Positions 1-8,000 of a stretch of 64,000 bases of DNA are shown in pieces. The notes under the pieces were generated by a model. That model was not told where the DNA came from. It did no database searches and saw nothing but the letters and a program-made list of their open reading frames with translations. A program made the position numbers and the translations under genes. The stretch comes from an uncultured Collinsella sp. GTDB taxonomy: Bacteria > Actinomycetota > Coriobacteriia > Coriobacteriales > Coriobacteriaceae. Location: the NCBI GenBank assembly GCA_900540905.1, contig UQHR01000005.1, positions 20,585 to 84,584 on the forward strand, written 5' to 3'. Numbering within the stretch: position 1 is the stretch's first letter; every line of letters starts with the position of its first letter.

Positions 1-109
1 GAAGGATGCCGACATCACCGTCAACCCCATGCCCAAAGACGTGCCATACAACGTCAGTCTGAAGGGCGTCACCAAGAGTTCGACCGACGATTCGTCGACG
101 ACTGAGTAA
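1..109 (+). CDS. C-terminal end of an unidentified protein (partial)
   Basis: An open frame (codons beginning at base 2) runs into the window and stops at TAA 107-109. About 35 residues are visible. They end in a polar, Ser/Thr/Asp-rich tail (STDDSSTTE), which looks like a disordered C-terminus. No domain can be recognised in so short a piece. The next gene, yqeY, begins 54 bases later on the same strand, so the two could be co-transcribed. The upstream sequence is needed to identify it. Confidence 0.6.
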   Translation, partial: KDADITVNPMPKDVPYNVSLKGVTKSSTDDSSTTE

Positions 110-163
110 TCATGGGGCGGTGCTCGCGCGAGTACCGCCCACGCTATTGAGGAGGATTTGCGG

Positions 164-607
164 ATGACCAACGAAGAGCTGCAGAAGGAAATGATCGCGG
201 CCATGAAGGCCAAGGACAAGGTTCGCCTGTCCATCATTCGCCAGGTTAAGGCCGAGGTGAAGAATATCGAGGTCAATGAGCGCCGCGACGTGACCGAGGA
301 AGATGTCAACAGCATGATCAAGCGTCTGATCAAGCAGACGAGCGAGACGCTGGAGATGTCCATCAAGGCCGGCACCGACCAAGAGCGTACCGACAACCTG
401 ACCGAGCAGGTCAAGATTCTGGAGAGCCTGCTGCCCGCGCAGGTTTCGGGCGAGGAGCTCGAGGCTCTGATCGAGCAGGTCATCGCCGAGCTGGGCGCCA
501 CGTCCAAGAAGCAGATGGGCCAGGTTATGGGCGCACTCGGCAAGGCCACCGGCGGCAACTTCGATAAGCCGGCCGCGGCAAAGATCGTTGGAGCCAAACT
601 CGCGTAG
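164..607 (+). CDS. yqeY: YqeY / GatB-YqeY domain protein
   Basis: This 147-residue protein matches the small YqeY family in length and pattern: a helical N-terminal part (MTNEELQKEMIAAMKAKDK), then a C-terminal domain with the KQMGQVMGAL and AAAKIVGAKLA segments. That C-terminal domain is shared with the tail of the GatB amidotransferase subunit. In GatB it helps bind tRNA; the cellular role of stand-alone YqeY is not settled. I chose ATG 164 because the strong GGAGG at 151-155 lies 8 bases before it; the in-frame TTG at 158 is too close to that site. A hairpin terminator follows. Confidence 0.9.
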   Translation: MTNEELQKEMIAAMKAKDKVRLSIIRQVKAEVKNIEVNERRDVTEEDVNSMIKRLIKQTSETLEMSIKAGTDQERTDNLTEQVKILESLLPAQVSGEELEALIEQVIAELGATSKKQMGQVMGALGKATGGNFDKPAAAKIVGAKLA

Positions 608-635
608 GGGCCGATCGACACATAGCTGATAGTGA

Positions 636-668
636 GGGGCGCTGACCACGAGGTCGCGCCCCTTTTTT
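636..668 (+). terminator. Rho-independent terminator after yqeY
   Basis: The GGGGCGC arm (636-642) pairs through a bulged stem with GCGCCCC (656-662) and is followed by a run of six T. It closes the yqeY transcript. Confidence 0.85.
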
Positions 669-681
669 GATGGCAGCTGAA

Positions 682-716
682 GGGCACTCATTTAAGTCTG
701 TCCCCAATGAGTGCCC
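682..716. repeat. Palindrome with TGTCCCC loop (GGGACAG family)
   Basis: The arms GGGCACTCATT (682-692) and AATGAGTGCCC (706-716) are perfectly complementary over 11 bp. The loop holds TAAGTCTGTCCCC. The same TGTCCC/GGGACA core recurs in otherwise unrelated palindromes at 3861, 4541, 7067, 43152-43387, 46869 and 55358. It lies between yqeY and the amino-acid transporter and has no T-run, so it is not an ordinary terminator. Confidence 0.7.
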
Positions 717-828
717 AATGAGTGGGCGGAAGGTTGCGGGTTCTTTACGGGAATGTAGTGTGGACTGCGGAAACGTGGTTCTTTCCGTACAATAGTTCAA
801 CTCGTGTAAACGCAGGGAAGGGACATTC

Positions 829-1560
829 ATGGCAGACATGATCGAGATCAAGCATCTCAACAAGTACTTTGGCGACCTGCATGTGCTCAAAGATATCAAC
901 CTCACCGTCAAACGTGGCGAGAAGCTCGTAATGATCGGGCCTTCCGGCTCGGGTAAATCGACGCTCATCCGTTGCGTCGATTATCTGGAGGAGCCCACGT
1001 CGGGCGAGGTTGTCATCGACGGTACGCCGCTCACCAAAAAGAATCACCTGGAGATGGCTCGCAAGTATAGTTCCATGGTGTTTCAGCAGTTCAACCTGTA
1101 TCCCAACATGACGGTGCTGGGCAACCTGACGCTCGCGCCCATCAAACTGCAAAAGAAGAGCAAGGAGGAGGCGACCGAGATCGCCATCGCTGCGCTCAAG
1201 CGCGTCGGCATGGCACATAAGGCCGGCGAGTATCCGCAGAATCTCTCGGGTGGTCAGCAGCAGCGCATCGCCATCGCCCGTGCCCTGTGCACCAAGCAGC
1301 CCATCATCCTGTTTGACGAGCCGACCTCGGCGCTCGACCCCGAGATGGTCCAGGAGGTTCTGGACGTTATGATTGAGCTCGCGCAGGAGGACATCACCAT
1401 GATCTGCGTGACGCACGAGATGGGTTTTGCGCGTCAGGTGGCCGACCGCGTCATCTTTATGGAGGACGGCCGCATTCTGGAGGAGGGCACGCCCGAGCAC
1501 TTCTTCGATAACCCCGAGAACCCGCGCTGCCGCGAGTTCCTGTCCAAGATTCTGCACTAG
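829..1560 (+). CDS. Polar amino-acid ABC transporter, ATP-binding protein (GlnQ type)
   Basis: This 243-residue ATPase energises uptake of a polar amino acid with the three genes that follow. All ABC motifs are present: Walker A GPSGSGKST (37-45), Q-loop in VFQQFNLYP, signature LSGGQQQR near 140, Walker B ILFDEPTSALD near 160, and the switch histidine in VTHEMG near 195. Length and the QFNLYP segment are typical of the GlnQ/HisP group. The ATG has a good AGGGAAGGGA site upstream. The lipoprotein gene starts 8 bases after the stop, so the set is an operon. Specificity cannot be read from the ATPase. Confidence 0.93.
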   Translation: MADMIEIKHLNKYFGDLHVLKDINLTVKRGEKLVMIGPSGSGKSTLIRCVDYLEEPTSGEVVIDGTPLTKKNHLEMARKYSSMVFQQFNLYPNMTVLGNLTLAPIKLQKKSKEEATEIAIAALKRVGMAHKAGEYPQNLSGGQQQRIAIARALCTKQPIILFDEPTSALDPEMVQEVLDVMIELAQEDITMICVTHEMGFARQVADRVIFMEDGRILEEGTPEHFFDNPENPRCREFLSKILH

Positions 1561-1568
1561 GCGCGGTG

Positions 1569-2444
1569 ATGGACATGACGGATATGACGAGGGCGGCCGT
1601 GTCGCGCCGCCACTTTTTGCAGCTGGCGGGCGCCGGCATGCTCGCGCTGACGGGGACCGCGCTTACCGGTTGCGGCAACTCCGCCGGCGGCGAGGGTTCC
1701 GACAAGGGGTCCAAGCTTGCGGCCATCAAGTCGCGTGGCCATCTGAATGCCGGCGTTAAGAAGGACGTTCCCGGCTATGGCTATTACGACACCGCCAAGG
1801 GCCGCTTTGAGGGCATGGAAGTCGATTTGTGCTACCAGATCGCCGCTGCCGTCTTTGGCGTGAGCTACAAGGAGGCCCGCGCCCAGGAGCTTGTCGAGTT
1901 TACCGACGTAACGCCCAAGACACGCGGCCCGCTGATCGATAACGGCCAACTCGACGTGGTCGCGGCGACCTACACCATCACCGACGAGCGCAAGAAGAGC
2001 TGGGATTTCTCGACGCCGTACCGCACCGACTACGTGGGGCTCATGGTCAAGAAGCGTTCGGGCTTTACCTCGATTGAGGATCTGGACGGCAAGGTCATCG
2101 GCGTGAGCCAGGGTGCTACCACGCAGGGCCTGATCGAGCAGATGATCAAGGACAACGGCTTTAGCTGCAAGCCAGAGTTTAGGGCCTTTAGCGGCTATCC
2201 CATCATCAAGAGCTCGCTCGACGCCGGCAATATCGACGTCTTTGCCATGGACCGCTCCACGCTGGCCGGTTACATGAACGAGACCGTTGAGCTGCTGCAG
2301 CCCGAGGTCAAGTTTGGCGAGCAGGGCTACGGCGTGGCGACCAAGAAGGGCTGCGACCTTTCGGCCGTGGTCGATCAGGTGATTTGCGATCGCCTGGCCG
2401 ACGGCTGGCTCGACCAAGAGGTCAAGACCTGGGGTCTTGTATAG
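1569..2444 (+). CDS. Amino-acid ABC transporter substrate-binding lipoprotein
   Basis: A family-3 solute-binding protein of 291 residues, anchored by a lipid outside the membrane. The N-terminus has a twin-arginine-like SRRHFLQL segment, a hydrophobic stretch and the lipobox LTGC with Cys35, so export may use Tat. The mature part carries the family segments FEGMEVDL, TPKTRGPLIDNGQLDVV, TDERKKSWDFSTPYR and GVSQGATTQ. The TxKTRGPLLD pattern resembles glutamate/aspartate binders of the GluB/PEB1 group; this specificity is an inference. GTG 1566 is an alternative start directly before ATG 1569, and neither has a convincing ribosome site. The start is therefore uncertain by one codon. Confidence 0.9.
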   Translation: MDMTDMTRAAVSRRHFLQLAGAGMLALTGTALTGCGNSAGGEGSDKGSKLAAIKSRGHLNAGVKKDVPGYGYYDTAKGRFEGMEVDLCYQIAAAVFGVSYKEARAQELVEFTDVTPKTRGPLIDNGQLDVVAATYTITDERKKSWDFSTPYRTDYVGLMVKKRSGFTSIEDLDGKVIGVSQGATTQGLIEQMIKDNGFSCKPEFRAFSGYPIIKSSLDAGNIDVFAMDRSTLAGYMNETVELLQPEVKFGEQGYGVATKKGCDLSAVVDQVICDRLADGWLDQEVKTWGLV

Positions 2445-2469
2445 GCGCATCGTCCAAGGAAGGAATCAA

Positions 2470-3216
2470 ATGCTCGAAGGATTGTTTGACGCCGACCGCT
2501 GGTCGACGACATTTCAAAACATGGGGCCCTTCTGGGAGGGCTTTGGCGTGACGCTGCAGGTGGTCGTTGCCGGTCTGCTGCTGTCGCTGGTGCTGGGCAC
2601 GCTGCTGGGCGTGTTCTCTACCACCCGTTCGCGCGTGCTGCGCGCCATAAGCCGCGTGTACGTGGAGTTTTACCAGAACACCCCGTTGCCCGTGCAGGTG
2701 CTCTTTATGTACATGGCCGGTCCGCAGTTTTTGCAGGCCATAACCGGTGCCGACCAGCCGGTGCGCATCGCGCCGTTCGTGCTGGGCTTCTTGGGTGTGG
2801 GCCTGTATCACGCGGCCTACATTTCGGAGGTCATCCGCACTGGTATCGAGGCGGTTCCGCGCGGTCAGATGGAGGCGGCCCAGAGCCAGGGCTTCACCCG
2901 TGCGCAGGCGTACTGGTACATCGTGCTACCCCAGACGTTCAAGATCATTCTGCCGCCGCTGTGTAACCAGGCGCTCAACCTGGTCAAGAACACGTCGGTG
3001 TTGGCGCTCGTGGCCGGCGGCGACCTTATGTACCGTTCCGACAACTTTGTGAGTCTGTACGGTTACCTGCAGGGATACATCGTCTGCTGCCTTATGTACT
3101 TCATTATCTGCTTTCCGCTTGCCATGCTGGTGCAGTGGCTCGAGCGTCGCTCCAAGGAGCGTCCGCGCGGCGTGAGCTTGGCCGAGCTGGGGCTCGACAA
3201 CGTAGAGGAGGCCTAG
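2470..3216 (+). CDS. Amino-acid ABC transporter permease 1
   Basis: An integral membrane subunit of the polar amino-acid transporter (HisM/GlnP type, about 248 residues). The cytoplasmic EAA loop that docks on the ATPase is visible as EAAQSQGFTRAQAYWYIVLP, and hydrophobic helices flank it. I placed the start at ATG 2470 because AAGGAAGG (2457-2464) sits just upstream. A longer frame opens at 2437, overlapping the end of the lipoprotein gene, but has no ribosome site. It pairs with the next gene, probably as a heterodimer. Confidence 0.92.
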   Translation: MLEGLFDADRWSTTFQNMGPFWEGFGVTLQVVVAGLLLSLVLGTLLGVFSTTRSRVLRAISRVYVEFYQNTPLPVQVLFMYMAGPQFLQAITGADQPVRIAPFVLGFLGVGLYHAAYISEVIRTGIEAVPRGQMEAAQSQGFTRAQAYWYIVLPQTFKIILPPLCNQALNLVKNTSVLALVAGGDLMYRSDNFVSLYGYLQGYIVCCLMYFIICFPLAMLVQWLERRSKERPRGVSLAELGLDNVEEA

Positions 3217-3219
3217 CGC

Positions 3220-3858
3220 ATGGAAATCTTCAACGCGACCAACCTGCTCTACATTTGGGGCGGCTTTGTTAAGACGATCGAGATCTCGGCGCTGTCGATC
3301 TTTTTCTCGCTCATCTTTGGCACGGTGCTGGCGCTCGTTAAGAGCTATGCGCCCCGCCCGTTCCGTATTTTGGTGAGCGCCTATATCGAGCTGTTCCGTT
3401 GCACGCCAAACTTGCTGTGGATCCTGTTTATCTACTTTACGGTGCAGGGTTTGGACGTTGTGATTTCGACCATCGCCTTTACGCTGTTTACCAGCGCTGT
3501 TATGGCCGAGATTGTGCGCGGCGGCCTCAACTCGATTCCGCGCGGCCAGTTTGAGGCAGCGCAGAGCCAGGGCTTTGGCTTCTTTGCCACCATGCGCTAC
3601 ATCATTCTGCCGCAGACGTTTAAGACGATCATTCCGGCGCTGTTTAGCCAGTGCACGACCGTCATCAAGGACAGCTCGTATCTTTCGGGCATTAACGTGG
3701 CCGAGCTCATGTACACGGCTAACGTCGTGATGGCCCACGCGATCGACCTGTCGCAGGTGCTTATGCTCTACGGCCTGGTGTTTGCGATGTACTTTGTGCT
3801 CAACTTTGGTATCTCGCTGCTGGTCCGAGCGTATCAACGTCGTATCGTGGCAGCGTAG
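3220..3858 (+). CDS. Amino-acid ABC transporter permease 2
   Basis: The second permease of the system, 212 residues, starting 3 bases after permease 1 with a GAGGAGG site inside the end of that gene. Its EAA loop (EAAQSQGFGFFATMRYIILP) is nearly the same as in the partner, as expected for an old duplication within HisM-type transporters. Hydrophobic helices make up most of the rest. It is the last gene of the transporter operon; a palindrome of the GGGACAG family begins two bases after its stop. Confidence 0.92.
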   Translation: MEIFNATNLLYIWGGFVKTIEISALSIFFSLIFGTVLALVKSYAPRPFRILVSAYIELFRCTPNLLWILFIYFTVQGLDVVISTIAFTLFTSAVMAEIVRGGLNSIPRGQFEAAQSQGFGFFATMRYIILPQTFKTIIPALFSQCTTVIKDSSYLSGINVAELMYTANVVMAHAIDLSQVLMLYGLVFAMYFVLNFGISLLVRAYQRRIVAA

Positions 3859-3860
3859 AA

Positions 3861-3889
3861 TGTGACAAAGGGACTGTCCCTTTGTCACA
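3861..3889. repeat. Perfect palindrome with GGGAC-TGTCCC centre
   Basis: The left arm TGTGACAAAGGGA (3861-3873) and right arm TCCCTTTGTCACA (3877-3889) are perfectly complementary around a 3-base centre. It starts two bases after the permease stop and ends shortly before the ribosome site of the next gene. The centre carries the GGGACAG-type core seen in other palindromes in the window, while the arms are different. No T-run follows. Confidence 0.85.
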
Positions 3890-3906
3890 TAGAGAAAGGA
3901 ATCGCG

Positions 3907-4530
3907 ATGAGCGATCTGGAGAATAAGAAGAATCCTGTGGTCATTACCATCGCGCGCGACTTTGGCGCCGAGGGCCACGAGATTGGTCGCATGCTTGCCG
4001 ACGAGCTGGGGATTCCACTGTATGACAACGAGCTGCTGGTGCGCGCATCGCTGCGTGCGGGCGAGTCACTCGATAAGATGGCCGCCTATGACGAACGTCT
4101 GGCCGTGGAGAACATGGCGTTCCTGCCCGACCGTTACGATGCCCGTTCGTACTCGGACAAATTATTCCAAAAGATGAGCCAGGTGATCTTGGACCTGGGC
4201 GAGACCGAGAGCTGCATTATCGAGGGTCGCCTGTCCGATTACCTTCTGCGTAACAACCCCAACCACATTGCCGTGTTGGTGACCGCACCCTTTGAGGACC
4301 GCGTCGAGATTGTGCGCAAGAAGCGCGGACTTAACAAAAAGAAAGGTGCCAAGCTGGTCAAACAGCAGCAGAAGGCGCGCGAGGCGTTCTATAAGCGCTA
4401 CAGCGCCGGCAAGTGGAAGATGACGAGCGGCAAGGATATCGTCGTCAACCGCGCCAAGCTGGGACGCGAGGGCTGTAAAGACGTCATCGCTGCAGCCTAC
4501 CGCTACAAAGTGGCGCAGCTCGAAGGCTAG
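3907..4530 (+). CDS. Cytidylate kinase-like family protein
   Basis: A 207-residue P-loop-type protein of the cytidylate-kinase-like group. The N-terminal segment VVITIARDFGAEGHEIGRML replaces the usual GxxGxGKS loop, as is typical of this group. Further on, ESCIIEGRLSDYLL and the basic RVEIVRKKRGLNKKKG lid-like region are visible. The family is thought to phosphorylate nucleotides, but substrates are generally untested. ATG 3907 follows GAGAAAGGA. An in-frame upstream start at 3862 lies inside the palindrome and is less likely. The gene stands alone between two palindromes downstream of the transporter operon. Confidence 0.82.
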   Translation: MSDLENKKNPVVITIARDFGAEGHEIGRMLADELGIPLYDNELLVRASLRAGESLDKMAAYDERLAVENMAFLPDRYDARSYSDKLFQKMSQVILDLGETESCIIEGRLSDYLLRNNPNHIAVLVTAPFEDRVEIVRKKRGLNKKKGAKLVKQQQKAREAFYKRYSAGKWKMTSGKDIVVNRAKLGREGCKDVIAAAYRYKVAQLEG

Positions 4531-4540
4531 CCGACCAAAA

Positions 4541-4572
4541 CCACCACAAAGGGGACAGCACCTTTGTGGTGG
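4541..4572. repeat. Palindrome with GGACAG loop
   Basis: The arms CCACCACAAAGG (4541-4552) and CCTTTGTGGTGG (4561-4572) are perfectly complementary, and the loop is GGACAGCA. Outside them CGACC (4532-4536) can pair with GGTCG (4571-4575) imperfectly. It starts within ten bases of the preceding stop codon. The core matches the GGGACAG family; the arms are unique. Confidence 0.8.
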
Positions 4573-4590
4573 TCGGTCGACTGGCATAGA

Positions 4591-4627
4591 AAAAGTCCCC
4601 GCCGGGCGTGTGCTCGACGGGGACTTT
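4591..4627 (-). terminator. Terminator for the nfn operon
   Basis: AAAGTCCCC (4592-4600) pairs with GGGGACTTT (4619-4627). Read on the minus strand the stem is followed by TTTTTC, so it terminates the nfnA-nfnB transcript coming from the right. Confidence 0.8.
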
Positions 4628-4655
4628 GCCGTTTGATGGCTAGCGCTGTAGGTGA

Positions 4656-6065
4656 TTACTCGCCCAGCAAGCTCTTGGTGATCGAAGCGGCGGCCTTCTT
4701 GCCGGCGCCCATCGCCAGAATGACCGTAGCGGCACCGGTGACGATGTCGCCGCCGGCCCAGATGCGGGGATCGGTGGTCTGGCCGGTCTCCTCGTCGGCG
4801 ACGATGTAGCCCCACTTGTTGAGCTCCATCTTGCCGCCGATCTTCTTTGCGAAGGGGTTGGCGTTGGTGCCGATAGCCGAGATCGCGACGTCGCAGGGGA
4901 TCTCCTCGATGGCGCCCTCGATGGGCACCGGGCGACGACGGCCGGACTCGTCAGGCTCGCCGAGCTCCATCTTCTGGACCTTGACGGCGCACACGGAGCC
5001 GTCCTCGCCAGCGACAAACTCGAGCGGGGAAACGAGCGGCAGAACCTCGACGCCCTCGGCCTTGGCGTGGTGCAGCTCGGCACGACGGCAGGGCATCTCG
5101 TCCTCGGTACGACGGTAGGCGATGATGGCGTGCTCGGCGCCCAGACGCTTGGCGGTACGGACGGCGTCCATAGCCACGTTGCCGCCACCAAAGACAACGA
5201 CGTTCTTGCCGTGCTTGGTGGGGGTGTCGTACTCGGGGAACTTGTTGGCCTTCATCAGGTTCACGCGGGTGAGGTACTCGTTCGCGAAGAAGACGTTGGG
5301 CAGGTTCTCGCCGGGGACGTTGAGGAACTTGGGCAGGCCAGCGCCGGTCGCCACGTAGATGGCGTCGAAGCCCTGCTCGAACAGCTCCTCGGCCGTGGCC
5401 ATGTTGCCCACGACGGAGTTGTACTCAAACTTGACACCCATGTCCTCCAGGCCGTCAATCTCGCGCTTGACGACTGCCTTGGGCAGACGGAACTCGGGGA
5501 TGCCGTAGACCAGCACGCCGCCGCCGGTAAAGAAGGCCTCAAAGACGGTAACGTCAAAGCCGTTGCGGGCGAGCTCGCCGGCGCAGGTGATGCCGGACGG
5601 GCCGGAGCCGACGACGGCGACCTTCTTGCCGTTCTTGGGAGCCATCTTGGGCGTGGAAGCGAGCTCGGGGCGATCACCCAGGAAGCGCTCGAGCTGGCCG
5701 ATGGCCACGGGCTCGGACTTCTTACCACGGATGCACTTGCCCTCGCACTGGTTCTCCTGCGGGCAGACGCGGCCGCAGATGGCGGGAAGCATGGAGTCCT
5801 CGCGGATGGTATCGAGAGCGCCGCCGAAGTCCTTCGCGCGGATCTGCTCGATAAAGCGGGGAATGTTGATGTTGACGGGGCAGCCCTCAACACAGAACGG
5901 CTTCTTGCAGTTGAGGCAGCGCTCGGCCTCGGCCAGCGCCATCTCCTCGGTGAAGCCCTTGTCGACGGGGCGGAAGTCGCAGGCGCGCTCGGCAGCCGGC
6001 TCCTCGTTATCGGGGGTGCGGGGCGACTTCATATCGGCAACGAAACGACCGTTAACTAGTGGCAT
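4656..6065 (-). CDS. nfnB: NfnB-like large subunit (GltA-type NADPH oxidoreductase)
   Basis: A 469-residue flavoprotein of the GltD/GltA family. Two cysteine clusters for [4Fe-4S] centres are visible (Cys50, 53, 58, 62 and Cys97, 101, 107, 111), then the FAD-binding GSGPSG (153-158) and an NADPH-binding GGGNVAMDA near 293. Alone it would be annotated as a glutamate synthase small subunit. It overlaps by 10 bases an upstream gene with all features of NfnA, and no glutamate synthase large subunit is in the window. I therefore read the pair as NfnAB, which couples NADH and reduced ferredoxin to NADP reduction by electron bifurcation. That function is inferred from the gene pairing. Confidence 0.85.
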   Translation of the reverse strand: MPLVNGRFVADMKSPRTPDNEEPAAERACDFRPVDKGFTEEMALAEAERCLNCKKPFCVEGCPVNINIPRFIEQIRAKDFGGALDTIREDSMLPAICGRVCPQENQCEGKCIRGKKSEPVAIGQLERFLGDRPELASTPKMAPKNGKKVAVVGSGPSGITCAGELARNGFDVTVFEAFFTGGGVLVYGIPEFRLPKAVVKREIDGLEDMGVKFEYNSVVGNMATAEELFEQGFDAIYVATGAGLPKFLNVPGENLPNVFFANEYLTRVNLMKANKFPEYDTPTKHGKNVVVFGGGNVAMDAVRTAKRLGAEHAIIAYRRTEDEMPCRRAELHHAKAEGVEVLPLVSPLEFVAGEDGSVCAVKVQKMELGEPDESGRRRPVPIEGAIEEIPCDVAISAIGTNANPFAKKIGGKMELNKWGYIVADEETGQTTDPRIWAGGDIVTGAATVILAMGAGKKAAASITKSLLGE

Positions 6066-6895
6066 GCGCAGCTCTTTTCCTCATAGGCCTTGAGGGACTC
6101 GCCCTCTTCGGAACGGTAAGCGGCCTGGCGGGCACGAAGGTCATCCCAGTCGACCAGGGTGGCATCGAAGTCGGGGCCGTCGACGCAAGCGAACTTGGTC
6201 ACGCCGCCCACCTCGACGCGGCAGCAGCCGCACATGCCGGTGCCGTCAACCATGATGGGGTTGAGCGACGCGGTGATGGGGGTGTCGTACTTCTGGGCGG
6301 TGAGGGTCGAGAACTTCATCATCGGAACGGGGCCGACGCAGAAGACCTGGCTCACGGCCTTGTCCTGCAGCAGGCGCTCCAGCGGAGCGGTGACAACGCC
6401 CTGCTCGCCGTAGGAACCGTCGTCAGTGGTGATGTGGATGTGGTCCTCGTCGAGGAGCTCGCGGAACTGGTCCTCCATGAGCAGGAGGTCCTTGGTGCGG
6501 GCGCCCATGATGGCGTGCACCTCGTGGCCGGTCTCGACCAGGTGCTTGGCGACCGGGAAGGCAATTGCCAGGCCGACGCCGCCGCCAATGACGGCGCAGG
6601 GGCCCTCGGCCATCTCGGTGGGAACGCCCAGCGGGCCCACGACGTCGCGCAGCGACTCGCCGGCCTCGTAGGTGGAAAGCATCTCGGTGGTCTTGCCGAT
6701 CACCATGAAGATGAACTCGACCCAGCCCTCGTCACCGTTCCAGCCAGCTAAGGTAAACGGGACACGCTCGCCCGTCTCGTTGGCGCGAACCATGAGGAAC
6801 TGTCCAGCGTGCGCATGCTTGGCGATTGCGGGCGCCTCGATGCGGAACTTGAACACCTTCTCCGAGAACTGCGTCTTCTCCAGGATCTTATACAT
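6056..6895 (-). CDS. nfnA: NfnA-like small subunit (FAD/NAD-binding, 2Fe-2S)
   Basis: A 279-residue protein of the ferredoxin-NADP-reductase / dihydroorotate-dehydrogenase electron-transfer family. It has an N-terminal FAD-binding barrel (VPFTLAGW region), the nucleotide-binding loop AVIGGGVGLA (101-110), and a C-terminal [2Fe-2S] site in DGTGMCGCCRVEVGG with Cys222, 225 and 237. The Asp just before this site supplies the fourth ligand in characterised NfnA. Its stop overlaps the start of the nfnB gene, which implies translational coupling. A minus-strand TATAAT lies about 105 bases upstream. Sulfide dehydrogenase subunit is an alternative name for the same family. Confidence 0.85.
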   Translation of the reverse strand: MYKILEKTQFSEKVFKFRIEAPAIAKHAHAGQFLMVRANETGERVPFTLAGWNGDEGWVEFIFMVIGKTTEMLSTYEAGESLRDVVGPLGVPTEMAEGPCAVIGGGVGLAIAFPVAKHLVETGHEVHAIMGARTKDLLLMEDQFRELLDEDHIHITTDDGSYGEQGVVTAPLERLLQDKAVSQVFCVGPVPMMKFSTLTAQKYDTPITASLNPIMVDGTGMCGCCRVEVGGVTKFACVDGPDFDATLVDWDDLRARQAAYRSEEGESLKAYEEKSCACH

Positions 6896-7000
6896 AGAAC
6901 CCCTCTCTTGTTAGGGCTGCCGAACCGTGCCTCCACGGAAATGGACGGTAGCCCGAGTAAAACCGTACGCGCACAGGCGTTGTGCAGACATACGGTGCAA

Positions 7001-7006
7001 ATTATA
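7001..7006 (-). promoter_or_regulatory. Likely -10 element for the nfn operon
   Basis: A perfect TATAAT reads on the minus strand about 105 bases upstream of the nfnA start. No good -35 hexamer is seen at normal spacing, so only the -10 is reported. Confidence 0.45.
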
Positions 7007-7066
7007 CCCTCATGGCAATGTCGCTTACGTGTATCTTTGGCAGGCGGGAAAAGTGACCTGCCAAAA

Positions 7067-7244
7067 AGGGACAGGTTTATTTTGGTCGGTTTTATCAGGC
7101 AAAACGGCAAAGGGGGCCGGCCTCGCGCTTCGTTGAGGCCGGCCCCCTTTGGGGCGTTATGCATGTATGGTGGCAGCATGTTTATTGCGATGTATCGACT
7201 GCGGCGTTTCCGCAGATAAAAGCTGCCAAAATAAACCTGTCCCT
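7067..7244. repeat. MITE-like element with 19-bp perfect terminal inverted repeats
   Basis: The ends AGGGACAGGTTTATTTTGG (7067-7085) and its exact complement (7226-7244) are inverted over 19 bp. The match continues imperfectly inward through TTTTATC (7090-7096 and 7216-7222 region). The interior holds a strong 16-bp stem at 7109-7150. The element fills most of the 361-base gap between nfnA and pth; the rest of that gap is nfnA leader. The GGGACAG core links it to the other palindromes. No transposase is encoded. Confidence 0.75.
7109..7150 (-). terminator. Strong GC hairpin inside the repeat, possible pth terminator
   Basis: AAAGGGGGCCGGCCTC (7109-7124) and its complement (7135-7150) form a perfect 16-bp stem with a 10-base loop. 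Only three T follow on either strand. It could stop pth transcripts from the right, but it is not a canonical terminator. Confidence 0.45.
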
Positions 7245-7256
7245 AAATGGTAGGTT

Positions 7257-7886
7257 TTAGTGCTTCCCGTTGGCGGAAGCGGCGCCGTTTACGTGATCGC
7301 GGGCGTAGATTACGCCGTGGACGATGGCCAGACCGGCGGCATCTGCGGCGCGGGCGCAGGTGTCCTGGAAATCCTCGGCTTCGCGGGCGCGCAGCTGCTT
7401 GAGCACGTAGTCTGCCACGGCCATCTTGCCGGGAGGGTTGCCGATGCCGGTGCGGATACGGCTAAAGTCGCGGCTGCCCATCTTGTCGATGATGGAGCGC
7501 AGGCCGTTATGGCCAGCATGGCCGCCGCCCACCTTAACACGCACGTCGCCGGCGGGAATATCGAGCTCGTCGTGGATTACGAGTAGCTCCTCGGCCTTGA
7601 TTTTGTATTCGCGGCAAAGCTTGGAGATGGGGCCACCCGAGGTATTCATGTACGACTGCGGCTTGACCAGCACGATCTGGCGCTTGCCGCCCTCTTCCTC
7701 GGCATCGTTGATATTGATGAGCGCGACCTCGGCGCCTGCTTGGTTTTTCCAGTACGTGACGCCGGCCTGACGGGCCAGCTCGTCGATCGCCTTAAAACCG
7801 GCGTTGTGGCGGGTCTCGGCATACTCATCGCCAGGGTTGCCAAGTCCGGCAACCATGCGAATCTTAAGCGGCTGTGCAGCTGCCAT
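7257..7886 (-). CDS. pth: Peptidyl-tRNA hydrolase
   Basis: A 209-residue enzyme that frees peptides from prematurely released peptidyl-tRNA. The family signatures are clear: GLGNPGDEYAETRHNAGF with the catalytic His, KPQSYMNTSG with the substrate-contacting Asn, and DELDIPAGDVRVKVGG followed by GHAGHNGLRSI. I chose the ATG at 7886 because GAAAGGA lies six bases upstream. Longer in-frame starts up to 7925 lack a ribosome site. A long inverted repeat separates it from prs upstream. Confidence 0.96.
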   Translation of the reverse strand: MAAAQPLKIRMVAGLGNPGDEYAETRHNAGFKAIDELARQAGVTYWKNQAGAEVALININDAEEEGGKRQIVLVKPQSYMNTSGGPISKLCREYKIKAEELLVIHDELDIPAGDVRVKVGGGHAGHNGLRSIIDKMGSRDFSRIRTGIGNPPGKMAVADYVLKQLRAREAEDFQDTCARAADAAGLAIVHGVIYARDHVNGAASANGKH

Positions 7887-8000
7887 GTTCATCCTTTCGT
7901 TACACAAAAGTTCAATCAACGACAAAGGCTACCACGCCCGCCGAAGGCGAGGAAAGGTTGCAGCAAAGTCATTTCAGAAAACAGCTGCCCCGAGACAGCA

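Noticed and set aside
4656..6065. Glutamate synthase small subunit
   Set aside because: The upstream overlapping gene is an NfnA-type protein with a 2Fe-2S site, and no large glutamate synthase subunit is present; NfnB fits better, though the family name overlaps.
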